DNA of 64,000 nucleotides from Bacteroidia bacterium (GTDB lineage Bacteria > Bacteroidota > Bacteroidia > B-17B0 > Aurantibacillaceae). The stretch spans positions 310,001 to 374,000 of the forward strand of contig JAEUTO010000011.1 in NCBI GenBank assembly GCA_016787785.1, written 5' to 3'. A program made the position numbers and the translations under genes. The stretch's first letter is position 1; each line of letters begins with the position of its first letter. Shown in pieces: positions 47,281 to 55,610 of the stretch. The notes beneath the pieces are model-generated. The model was not told the DNA's origin. It saw only the letters and a list, made by a program, of their open reading frames with translations, and did no database searches.

Positions 47281-48810
47281 TTATTTTTTATAGGTTTCTA
47301 AAAAGGCCAGCCACTCGTTTAATTGTTTGCCTTTTAAAACCCGCGGAAATTTACTTTGGCCTCCTAATTTATTTTTACTCGCTAAAAAATCGATAAAAGC
47401 CTGGTTTGGTAAAAGCGTAATAAGCACATCGTTTAGCGCATGGTTACGCTCTGTTGCGTAATCATCATTCAATTGTTTTAAATAATCATCAAGTTTCTCT
47501 CCTAAAGTTTTTTGATCTACTTCTTTATCCGTACCAATGTACCAGTGGTGCGCAAACAAACCTTTGTTGGGTTTGCCAACTACACAATACTCATTAATAT
47601 TCACATCAAGATCTTTGGCAGTTAATTTAATTGCCTTGTTCATATTATCCACACTTAAGTGTTCGCCGCACAAACTCAAAAAGTGCTTTGTTCTTCCTGT
47701 TACAATAATTTCGCAGCGTTTAAGGTCTGTGAATTTTACAGTATCGCCAATTAAATAACGCCAGGCGCCGGCACAATTTGTTATTAGCAAAGCGTATTCC
47801 TGATTTAATTTTACCTCTGTAATATCAACTGCTTTGGCGTTTGGTTTTACGTTTCCGTCGCCGTCAAAATTTTCTTCGTTAAAGGGAATGAACTCGAAGA
47901 ACATCGAATTATCGGTCAGCAATTTCATTGCCTGTTGTTCATTCGGTCTTTCCTGATAAGCTATAAAACCTTCAGAGGCCATATAAGTATCAAGGTAAAT
48001 TAATTTTTTTGCGCACAAGGCGTTAATGCTGTTCTTATAGGGTTGTACAGAAACACCGCCATGCACAAACACTGCCAGGTTAGGCCACACATCGTGAATG
48101 GTTTTTACATTATAATGTTTTATAATACGCTCAAATAATATTTGTATCCAGGCCGGCACGCCGCAAATAAAGCCAACGTTCCACTTTTTAGCGTTAACAA
48201 CAAGGTCCTCCAACTTTCTTTCCCAATTGGTTTGCGAACGTATCTCTGGGCCGGGCAATGTAAAGTTTTGAAACCATCGTGGCTGTGTTCCGGTAGTAAT
48301 CCCACTTAAGTCGCCACTAAAATAAGTGCCGTTATAATTTAAATTTGTACTACCTCCAACAAATAAAACTTCTGTTTCGTATTGCGATTCATCAAAATTA
48401 AAATGTTTGGTAGACAGGATCTGTTTCATGGTGCCTTTTTGAATGGCCTTGATCATATCTTTTGTAACGGGAATATGTTTGCTTGCCGATTCTGATGTGC
48501 CTGAACTTAATGCAAAATAATTTATTTTCCCGGGCCAGCAAACGTCTTTCTCGCCCTGCAATGCACGATACCACCATAATTCAAAAATAGACTGGTAATC
48601 GTTAATTGGGACTTTAGCTTTAAATGTTTTAACCGGATCTTCGCTTAAAAGGATCTCACTAAAATCGTATTGCGTTCCAAAAGAAGTAAATTGCGCTTTG
48701 CTTAAAAGTTTATTAAGCTGTTTTATTTGTTGCTTATAAACATTTTTCCGGGCAGGAATTCTTCCCCTGATGGTAATAGCTTGTTTTATGATAGAGCCTA
48801 GTATGGCCAT
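47281..48810 (-). CDS. GH3 auxin-responsive promoter family protein
   Basis: The 509-residue protein belongs to the GH3 branch of the acyl-adenylate superfamily; visible are 'FALSSGTSESASKHIPVT' (nucleotide-binding loop, consensus SSGTT/S), 'GVSVQPYKN', 'TNCAGAWRYLIGDTVKFT' and 'IIVTGRTKHFLSLCGEHL'. Plant members conjugate amino acids to hormones. Bacterial members are common in Bacteroidota but their substrate is not known to me. It probably adenylates a carboxylic acid and passes it to an amine; the LysE exporter beside it would fit export of an amino-acid product. Confidence 0.88.
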   Translation of the reverse strand: MAILGSIIKQAITIRGRIPARKNVYKQQIKQLNKLLSKAQFTSFGTQYDFSEILLSEDPVKTFKAKVPINDYQSIFELWWYRALQGEKDVCWPGKINYFALSSGTSESASKHIPVTKDMIKAIQKGTMKQILSTKHFNFDESQYETEVLFVGGSTNLNYNGTYFSGDLSGITTGTQPRWFQNFTLPGPEIRSQTNWERKLEDLVVNAKKWNVGFICGVPAWIQILFERIIKHYNVKTIHDVWPNLAVFVHGGVSVQPYKNSINALCAKKLIYLDTYMASEGFIAYQERPNEQQAMKLLTDNSMFFEFIPFNEENFDGDGNVKPNAKAVDITEVKLNQEYALLITNCAGAWRYLIGDTVKFTDLKRCEIIVTGRTKHFLSLCGEHLSVDNMNKAIKLTAKDLDVNINEYCVVGKPNKGLFAHHWYIGTDKEVDQKTLGEKLDDYLKQLNDDYATERNHALNDVLITLLPNQAFIDFLASKNKLGGQSKFPRVLKGKQLNEWLAFLETYKK

Positions 48811-48894
48811 TTTATTTCTTTTGATAAATGATTAAAGATAAAGGACAAAAGATAAAGTCTTGGATCGTTTATCTTTCATCATAAATCTACTACT

Positions 48895-49986
48895 TTACTT
48901 AAGGTATCTAAAATCCTGGTTGTTCTTAATTGCTTTTACACTATGGTAAATTAATTTTATTACTTCTTCTACATCTTGTTTGTTAACGCTCTCAACAGTT
49001 GTATGCATATAACGCAGCGGTAATGAAATTAATGCCGATGCGATGCCATCTGTTGCATAAGCAAAGGCATCCGTGTCTGTTCCTGTAGCTCTTGATGCTG
49101 CAAGACGTTGAAAAGGGATCTTGTTTTTTTTAGCAGCCTCAACAATTAATTTTAATAGATTATTTTGTACTGCTGGGGCATAACTTAAAACCGGTCCGGC
49201 GCCACAAGACAGATCGCCGCTTACAATTTTACTCATCATTGGGGTTTGTGTATCATGACAAACATCGGTAACAATAGCAACGTTCGGATTTATTTTTCTG
49301 GCGATCATTGTTGCGCCATTTAAACCAACTTCTTCCTGCACAGCATTTACAATGTACAAACCAAAAGGCAATTTATCTTTGTTCTCTTTTAATAAACGTG
49401 CCACTTCTGCTATCATAAAGCCCCCTATCCTGTTATCTAAGGCGCGGCCAACATAATAGCGGTCGTTCAGCTCCATTAACTCATCTTCATAGGTAACTAC
49501 ACAACCCACGTGCACACCCAGGGCCTCTACCTCTTTATCTGATTTACAGCCTAAGTCTAAAAATATATTCTTTAAGCTTGGGCTTTCTTCTTTGGCGGCA
49601 TCACGCACGTGAATGGCCGGCCAGCCAAAAACTGCTTTAACAATGCCTTTATCGGTATGAATATTAACACGCATTGAGGGTGCTATCTGGTGATCGCTGC
49701 CACCATTACGTTTTAAATAAATAAACCCGTCTTTTGTTATATAGCTTACAAACCAGCTGATCTCATCGGCGTGCGCCTCAATAACAACTTTGTATTCTGC
49801 TTTTGGGTTAATTACACCAACAACCGTTCCATAAGTATCTACAAAATAGTCGTCAATATAGGGTTTTAGGTAGTTTAGCCATATCTTTTGCCCCGGGCTT
49901 TCAAAACCGGTTGGCGATGCGTTGTTTAAGTATTCGTATAAAAACTCGGTAGATCTTTTGTTTAGTATAGATTTAGTTTTAGCCAT
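48895..49986 (-). CDS. M42 family metallopeptidase
   Basis: The 363-residue protein is an M42 (glutamyl aminopeptidase/endoglucanase-like) peptidase. Metal ligands are visible in 'VIEAHADEISWFVS' (HxD), 'RALDNRIGGFMIAEV', 'AVQEEVGLNGATM' (catalytic Glu pair) and 'TDVCHDTQ', and the last in 'LPLRYMHTTVESV'. It assembles into large tetrahedral particles in other bacteria and trims peptides in the cytosol. The gap to GH3 (84 bases) contains an AAAGATAAA inverted repeat and no gene. Confidence 0.93.
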   Translation of the reverse strand: MAKTKSILNKRSTEFLYEYLNNASPTGFESPGQKIWLNYLKPYIDDYFVDTYGTVVGVINPKAEYKVVIEAHADEISWFVSYITKDGFIYLKRNGGSDHQIAPSMRVNIHTDKGIVKAVFGWPAIHVRDAAKEESPSLKNIFLDLGCKSDKEVEALGVHVGCVVTYEDELMELNDRYYVGRALDNRIGGFMIAEVARLLKENKDKLPFGLYIVNAVQEEVGLNGATMIARKINPNVAIVTDVCHDTQTPMMSKIVSGDLSCGAGPVLSYAPAVQNNLLKLIVEAAKKNKIPFQRLAASRATGTDTDAFAYATDGIASALISLPLRYMHTTVESVNKQDVEEVIKLIYHSVKAIKNNQDFRYLK

Positions 49987-50117
49987 ATTTAATAATTAAA
50001 GAACTCTAAAACTACGAATTTTTACGAATAATTACTATGAATTTTAGCGAATGGCCACGAAATTAATGCAGCACCGCTTTTTAGGAATCTGAACAAATGA
50101 AAGAGCCGCGTTGGAAA

Positions 50118-50729
50118 TTACTTTGACTTTTTGGTTTTTTCTTTTTGCCAGGTTTTATACTCATCCTGCTGCTGCGGCCTGAAGGCGGGAATCCTGCGCA
50201 AAGGCTCGCATTCTTTTAGTGTAGCGTAACAATCTGCCGGCAACTGTTGATATAGTTTTGTGCCTTTGGTTTTCCAGGCAATCATCTCGTCACTTACATC
50301 CTTTATTGGCTTTGCTGGGTTACCAACCACCACCTTCCTGTTTTCAATGATCGTATCTGCTGCAACAAAAGATAATGCACCAATTATGCACTCATCGCCA
50401 ACAACAACATTATCCATAATAACTGCGTTCATGCCCACTAAAACGTTTTTACCAATAGTAGCGCCATGTATAATTGCACCGTGACCAATGTGGGCATTTT
50501 CTTTTAATACAACTGTGGTGCCCGGAAACATATGAATGGTGCAGTTCTCCTGCACGTTACAACCGTCCTCAATAATAATTTGGCCCCAATCGCCACGTAT
50601 TGCGGCACCCGGACCAACATAAACATCTTTACCTATTATTACATTTCCGGTAACGGTTGCGTTTGGATGTATGAACGCGCTTTTATCAATAACCGGTTTG
50701 TATCCATTAAATTCAAATATATTGGCCAT
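50118..50729 (-). CDS. Gamma carbonic anhydrase family / hexapeptide repeat protein
   Basis: The 203-residue protein folds as a left-handed beta helix of hexapeptide repeats ('VIIGKDVYVGPGAAIRGDWG'). It has the gamma-class signature with metal-binding histidines in 'CTIHMFPGT', 'AHIGHGAIIHGATI' and the conserved Arg-Asp of 'IRGDWGQI'. Members include archaeal carbonic anhydrase and PaaY-type thioesterases, so the activity could be either. It begins the minus-strand run that leads to tig, 131 bases before the M42 gene. Confidence 0.85.
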   Translation of the reverse strand: MANIFEFNGYKPVIDKSAFIHPNATVTGNVIIGKDVYVGPGAAIRGDWGQIIIEDGCNVQENCTIHMFPGTTVVLKENAHIGHGAIIHGATIGKNVLVGMNAVIMDNVVVGDECIIGALSFVAADTIIENRKVVVGNPAKPIKDVSDEMIAWKTKGTKLYQQLPADCYATLKECEPLRRIPAFRPQQQDEYKTWQKEKTKKSK

Positions 50730-50903
50730 GCAATGTGTTTTTTGTAAAATTAATTTTTTTAATTTACTTCTTTTAATCTTTGTTATACGAATAATTTTAA
50801 ATTAGGCCGCTAAGGCGTTTTCGACGAAAATTAAATGTAAAATACCAAAAAAAATCTTCTACAGATATAATTTTTTGATTAATAAGTAATTAGAAAAAAA
50901 GAC

Positions 50904-50911
50904 TATCTTTA
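50904..50911 (+). promoter_or_regulatory. Candidate -7 box TATCTTTA before the secretion locus
   Basis: TATCTTTA fits the -7 pattern, 21 bases before the ATG of the first gene of the four-gene locus. The nearest TTTG (50874-50877) is 26 bases upstream, longer than usual. Nothing else in the gap 50730-50931 is recognisable. Confidence 0.35.
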
Positions 50912-50931
50912 ATCCCTATTTTAAAATTTAT

Positions 50932-53043
50932 ATGTTTTCGATGGATAGGGTTCCTAAAAGAACTGTTTACTCTTTTGTGCTTTTTTTTAGTGCCTGGTTT
51001 TTTGCCAATGCGCAGGAAAGTAATAAAGATGAGTTGGTATCGGGCTACATAAAAGTTTTAACTACACTCTGGGAAACATCCAACACAAAAACGTTTGATA
51101 ATTATATTGTTGATTCTACTTTAAGCTTAAAGGCAGAACCTTTCAAAATTCTAAATGACACGAACAGCCAACAGCAGAAAAAAGAACAATTGCTGCGTTT
51201 AAATAAATTACAACAAGCAATTAATAAAAAAGATGTTGGGTTAAAATATACGTTAAACTATCAAGAAAATTTTAATTCGCCCGTTGCCGATCCGCAGGAA
51301 ATAGTTGTATTTAAACGCAGAGCTGTAACCGGTATTGAGTGGGATATTTTAAAGGGCGGCATTTTTGACAACCGTACAAAAAATAAAATATTAAAATTAG
51401 AATTTGACGCTTTAGAAAAAAAAGAATATACAACCAGCTTACTTGCCTTTCAGGCGAAAAATACCGAACAATTAATTCGTCACTTCAACGCAAAAAAAAT
51501 AGACATTCTTGATTCGCGTAAAAAATTAAATAACGAACAAACCGTTACAGTAGAAAAACTCTGGTCTATTAAACACATTACAAAAGACGATTATTTAAAA
51601 GCCATTCAAAACACCACTGATATTAACGCGCAATATAATGTTTACAGAAATTATAACGAAGCAGATCTAAAAAACAGAGAAAAATTTGATTTCGATCTTC
51701 CTATTTTAGACATAGAACTTTCGAAACTTTTTCAAAGCGCCAATGTTACTAACCTTGATACTTCGTTAGCCGGACCAAACAGTGAAATTGCAAAACTAAA
51801 GTCTTTATTTATTAATGAGGTTAACTTTAGCACCTATGCGCGCTACAGTTATTATGATGTATATAATAACCTCTCGCCTAACAGGGCCTTTATGTCTTTA
51901 GGCATGAACTTAACCGTTCCATTAACTTTCAATCAAAAACAAAAGAGAGAATATTACATGTTGCAAAGGCAAATTGCCGATGATAAAGACGAGGTTGTAA
52001 ACCATGATATTCAAATAAACCTTTTAAATTATTATTACGAGTACCAATACAAATTAAAACAATTTAAAAATCTATACCACAAACGCTTGGTGTTTTTAGA
52101 GCTGTTGCGTACCGAGCGCGTTAAGCACGACCTTAACGATATGGAGTTCAATCCAAATACAGCTTTATTTATTTTAGACGATTACTGGAGCAACGCTATT
52201 GAGTTGTTAGATCTTAAACAGGATATGTATAAAATTCTATTAACACTTAAAACAAAATTACCTAATGTTAATATAACCGAATACACCAAACCGTTAAATT
52301 TAAACAACCTTAATATTGCTTCTTCAAACCCACCCTTTAAAGCCGTGTATGTTTGGAGCGATGCTTTTAAAAACCATTCGCAAACTGTAATTAATGAATA
52401 CTGCAAAGTAAATGAGTTTAACCCTATTCTTATTTCGTACAACACCAATAAGATTTATTTGCAGGATGTTTCAGAATTTATTTCAAAAAATTATACATCC
52501 AACATTCATTTGATGATAGGCAGCAACAAACTTTTAAAAACAGGCCTTGTTGGGTATTTAGATTCTTTAAAGAACAACATTAAACTTTCTTTTGTAAAAG
52601 GCATTCACCTGGACCTTGAGCCACACACGCTGCCTGGCTTTAAAGAGAATAAAGAAGCTTCTTTTGAGAACTATATTACAATTCTTAAACAAGCCAAGAA
52701 ATTTGCAGACGATAATAAATTAGAGTTGTCGGTTTCTATACCTTTATCGTATCCTGAAAATGTATTGGGAGAAATAAATAAGAATTGCAATATCGTTTAT
52801 TTAATGGCATACGAAAATGTTGACCCCGATTTTATTATTAAAAAATCTGCAGAAGAAAAAGCCATTCTAAAAACAAAATGTGTTTTGGCGCTTCGCACAA
52901 AAGATTTTGATAACAGAACAGATATGGACCAGCAATTTAAAAAACTGGGCTTCGAAAAAACAGCTTACCATGATCTTGACGATCTCATCAAATTTGACAA
53001 TACAAGTATTAACGTGAAGGACGACAACAAAAAAGAAAAATGA
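50932..53043 (+). CDS. TolC-like outer-membrane protein fused to a TIM-barrel (GH18-like) domain
   Basis: The 703-residue protein begins with a signal peptide (about 1-27). About residues 60-460 are two long-helix blocks, with a strand-rich piece between ('FSTYARYSYYDVYNNLSPNRA', 'FMSLGMNLTVPLTFNQKQKR'), as in outer-membrane TolC-type channels. Residues about 469-690 look like a (beta/alpha)8 barrel: 'VKGIHLDLEPHTLPGF' (about 556-571) resembles the catalytic strand of GH18-like enzymes, with Glu 563 as candidate acid, and 'NIVYLMAYEN' matches strand 6. A TolC domain joined to a glycosidase-like barrel is an unusual layout. It overlaps the HlyD gene by four bases. The channel call is moderate, the barrel call good. 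Confidence 0.65.
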   Translation: MFSMDRVPKRTVYSFVLFFSAWFFANAQESNKDELVSGYIKVLTTLWETSNTKTFDNYIVDSTLSLKAEPFKILNDTNSQQQKKEQLLRLNKLQQAINKKDVGLKYTLNYQENFNSPVADPQEIVVFKRRAVTGIEWDILKGGIFDNRTKNKILKLEFDALEKKEYTTSLLAFQAKNTEQLIRHFNAKKIDILDSRKKLNNEQTVTVEKLWSIKHITKDDYLKAIQNTTDINAQYNVYRNYNEADLKNREKFDFDLPILDIELSKLFQSANVTNLDTSLAGPNSEIAKLKSLFINEVNFSTYARYSYYDVYNNLSPNRAFMSLGMNLTVPLTFNQKQKREYYMLQRQIADDKDEVVNHDIQINLLNYYYEYQYKLKQFKNLYHKRLVFLELLRTERVKHDLNDMEFNPNTALFILDDYWSNAIELLDLKQDMYKILLTLKTKLPNVNITEYTKPLNLNNLNIASSNPPFKAVYVWSDAFKNHSQTVINEYCKVNEFNPILISYNTNKIYLQDVSEFISKNYTSNIHLMIGSNKLLKTGLVGYLDSLKNNIKLSFVKGIHLDLEPHTLPGFKENKEASFENYITILKQAKKFADDNKLELSVSIPLSYPENVLGEINKNCNIVYLMAYENVDPDFIIKKSAEEKAILKTKCVLALRTKDFDNRTDMDQQFKKLGFEKTAYHDLDDLIKFDNTSINVKDDNKKEK

Positions 53044-54164
53044 AAAGTGTAAACTTTCAAAGAAATAAAGCATTAATAAGAGTTGTTAATGAACAGAAAA
53101 TAAAAAAACAACGCAATTGGGACAGGATCATGTACCTTGGCTTACTTGGCTTTTTCCTGATCTTTGTTATCTATTATTTTGCAACAAAATATTTATTCAT
53201 TCATGCGTACGGACACGTTATAATTGAAAGCACACGCATACGACTTACAGACGATGCCAGGATAATTGAATTTTATGTGCAAGAGGGCGACAGGATAAAA
53301 CAGAACGACACACTTTTTTCGTATGCTTTAGACAGAGACGACGACATTAGCGGCGGATCGTCGTACGCACAGTCGGTTAACATTGGCTCTATTATGGGCG
53401 GCTCGCGCGATGACTGGTGGGTGAAAGAAATTTATGCACTTAAGAAAAAAATAGCCCTAAACAATATTGATATTTCTGAAAACGACAATTTAGTTGCCGG
53501 TTACAAAAAAGAAATTAAGCGCGTGTCTAACGAAGTTATTTTAGACGTGTTGCCAAAATCGCGTTTAGAGTTTTTGCAAAACGAGATCATTACTTTAAAC
53601 ACCGAAAACAAAAAACTAGAGAAAGAGAACCGTGAATTAAATTCGTTGATGAAAACACTTGGCCCTTCTAAAAGTCCAAAAAGTATTAAGGGTGTAAACG
53701 TTCGCTCAAGAAAAGGCAATAATATTGGTGATAAAGAGGGTGTGCGTAAATTAGATTTTAGTGAGGAACTATTAACGCAGGCAAAATATTTTAGATCGCC
53801 TATGAACGGTATTGCAACGCGTATTTATATACACGGCTATGAAACCGCATTAAAGAGCGAAGAAATAATGGCTTTACACGAAGCACAGCCCGCTTACATT
53901 AAGGCCTATTTTGAACAAGAGGATCTAAGGTATTTTAAAGAAGGCGATCTTTTCTCGATCGAGTTTCCCGACGGCACCATTAGCAAAGGCATCTTAAGAC
54001 GTTTTTATATTGCCACTTACACTTTGCCCGAAGAGTTCCAAAAAAAATATGAACCCACAACCAGAAGCATTGCTGCAGATATTTACCCATTGGATACTTT
54101 AGAAATTAAAAAATGGAAAACGTTCTACAAAATGAGTGTAGACATTTCTAAATTAAAACTTTAA
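53040..54164 (+). CDS. HlyD-type membrane fusion protein
   Basis: The 374-residue protein has one N-terminal membrane helix (about 32-52), a first lipoyl/barrel half ('IIESTRIRLTDDARIIEFYV', then 'GDRIKQNDTLF'), a coiled-coil hairpin (about 140-200), the returning lipoyl half ('RSPMNGIATRIYIHGYE') and a beta-barrel end ('AYIKAYFEQEDLRYFKEGD'). It would bridge the inner membrane to the TolC-like protein encoded just upstream. The insert after the first half is rich in Asp, Gly and Ser (DRDDDISGGSSYAQS) and unlike classical HlyD. It overlaps the upstream gene (ATGA). Confidence 0.82.
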   Translation: MKSVNFQRNKALIRVVNEQKIKKQRNWDRIMYLGLLGFFLIFVIYYFATKYLFIHAYGHVIIESTRIRLTDDARIIEFYVQEGDRIKQNDTLFSYALDRDDDISGGSSYAQSVNIGSIMGGSRDDWWVKEIYALKKKIALNNIDISENDNLVAGYKKEIKRVSNEVILDVLPKSRLEFLQNEIITLNTENKKLEKENRELNSLMKTLGPSKSPKSIKGVNVRSRKGNNIGDKEGVRKLDFSEELLTQAKYFRSPMNGIATRIYIHGYETALKSEEIMALHEAQPAYIKAYFEQEDLRYFKEGDLFSIEFPDGTISKGILRRFYIATYTLPEEFQKKYEPTTRSIAADIYPLDTLEIKKWKTFYKMSVDISKLKL

Positions 54165-54170
54165 CCAACG

Positions 54171-55610
54171 ATGGAAACGTTAGTAAAAAATAAATTTGAG
54201 TTTAACAACAACGTATTAAATTTTTCTAATAAATCATTTTATTATTTAGAAAGCTTTAGCACAATGAAGATCGATGCGTTGAACAAATACGACGCCATTA
54301 TTCTGGATGCGCGTGATGTTGAATTTGCCAGGATCATTCTTAAAAAATTCAGAGCCTCATCAAATGTTGAATTCTACTTAAAGCCCATATTTTTAATTAA
54401 TGCAAAAGCGAACGAAGATCCGTTATTAAAAGAACTGGTTGACGGTATTATTGTTTCGTTTGATCAAATTCCCGAAACAATAAACGATATTAATCAAATA
54501 AGTATTAAGATCGCTCAGCTGGAAAGCTCTACCTCTAATTCGTTTGAAGTACAATTATTTAAAAAGGTGTTAAACTTTATGTTTACCCGCGAAACAAATA
54601 CCTTTACACCCTACCCCGATATTCTTTCTTCTATTGGTTATTGTTATCCAACCGTATCGGTAAACTTTGAAACCTTTGAAGAAGCAAAAGTTTTAGAGTT
54701 ATTAGAATGGGCAGAAAAAGAAAATTTGATCTGGCCCGATTTTTTAGACCGCGTTTATTTATGTAGCAACTGTAAGAACGGCCATTTATCTTATAGAGAG
54801 ATCTGTCCTAACTGCGATTCGGCCAACATGCGTTCTGAAGATCTTGTGCATCATTTCCCTTGCGGTTATATTGGAGCCATCAGCGATTTTAAAAACAACG
54901 TAGATACAGTTTTAAATTGCCCTAAGTGCGCAAAAAATCTGCGCCACATTGGTGTCGATTATGATAAGCCCTCTATCATCAATCATTGTCAAAATTGTAA
55001 CGAGGTTTTCCAGGATTATTTGGTGAAAGCAAAATGTGCGCACTGCAAAACAGATACCGATGTACAATTCTTACTTTCGAAAAACATTAACGTTTATAAA
55101 TTAACCAAAAAAGGAAGAACGGCTGCCGTTGGCGGAATCTCTGCTTCTGATTTTTCTTTAAGCAACGAGGTTTTTGGAACTGTTAATTTAAAAACCTTTG
55201 CCACCATGATGCATTACGAGCAGGAGCGTATAAAAAGCAATCCTGCGCTAAGCGCCAACATTGTAATTATTTATATCGAGAATATTTTTGACCTATACCG
55301 TAAAATTGGAAAGTCAAAAGAGCGCGAATTATTAGCAGAATTCGTAAATATTGTAAGAGATAATATTACACCCGCAGATTTTATTTGCATCAATAACCCC
55401 TCTGTGTTAAGTGTTTGTATTAACGACGCTACTCTGCAAAATGCACAATTAATGGTAATGAAAATTACAGACAAACTCGAGGAATTAGTGTACAATAATT
55501 TTGACCGCTTTGCTTTAAATTTATTTACGCAAACCGTTGAGTTAAGTAAGGAACAATCTTTTGATAAACAGCTGCACGTGCTAATTAAAGAAATAGTTGA
55601 AAAAGGATGA
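54171..55610 (+). CDS. Zinc-ribbon (TackOD1-like) protein with degenerate GGDEF domain
   Basis: This 479-residue protein has no signal peptide or membrane helix. Residues 1-120 resemble a response-regulator receiver-like fold ('YDAIILDARDVEFARIILKKF'). Residues about 190-295 carry paired cysteines: CSNC 198-201, CPNC 212-215, Cys 231 in 'HHFPCGYIG', CPKC 250-253, CQNC 273-276 and CAHC 289-292, the pattern I associate with the TackOD1 output domain. Residues about 345-475 align with a GGDEF fold ('NIVIIYIENIFDLYRKIG'), but the signature is replaced by NNPSV (about 409-413), so it cannot make cyclic di-GMP. It could bind it or act as a scaffold. Assignment is from pattern, not a search. Confidence 0.65.
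   Translation: METLVKNKFEFNNNVLNFSNKSFYYLESFSTMKIDALNKYDAIILDARDVEFARIILKKFRASSNVEFYLKPIFLINAKANEDPLLKELVDGIIVSFDQIPETINDINQISIKIAQLESSTSNSFEVQLFKKVLNFMFTRETNTFTPYPDILSSIGYCYPTVSVNFETFEEAKVLELLEWAEKENLIWPDFLDRVYLCSNCKNGHLSYREICPNCDSANMRSEDLVHHFPCGYIGAISDFKNNVDTVLNCPKCAKNLRHIGVDYDKPSIINHCQNCNEVFQDYLVKAKCAHCKTDTDVQFLLSKNINVYKLTKKGRTAAVGGISASDFSLSNEVFGTVNLKTFATMMHYEQERIKSNPALSANIVIIYIENIFDLYRKIGKSKERELLAEFVNIVRDNITPADFICINNPSVLSVCINDATLQNAQLMVMKITDKLEELVYNNFDRFALNLFTQTVELSKEQSFDKQLHVLIKEIVEKG

Noticed and set aside
48848-48876. AAAGATAAA/TTTATCTTT inverted repeat between M42 and GH3 genes as terminator
   Set aside because: All A/T stem, no T-run after it, and the same motif recurs as simple repeats next to it.
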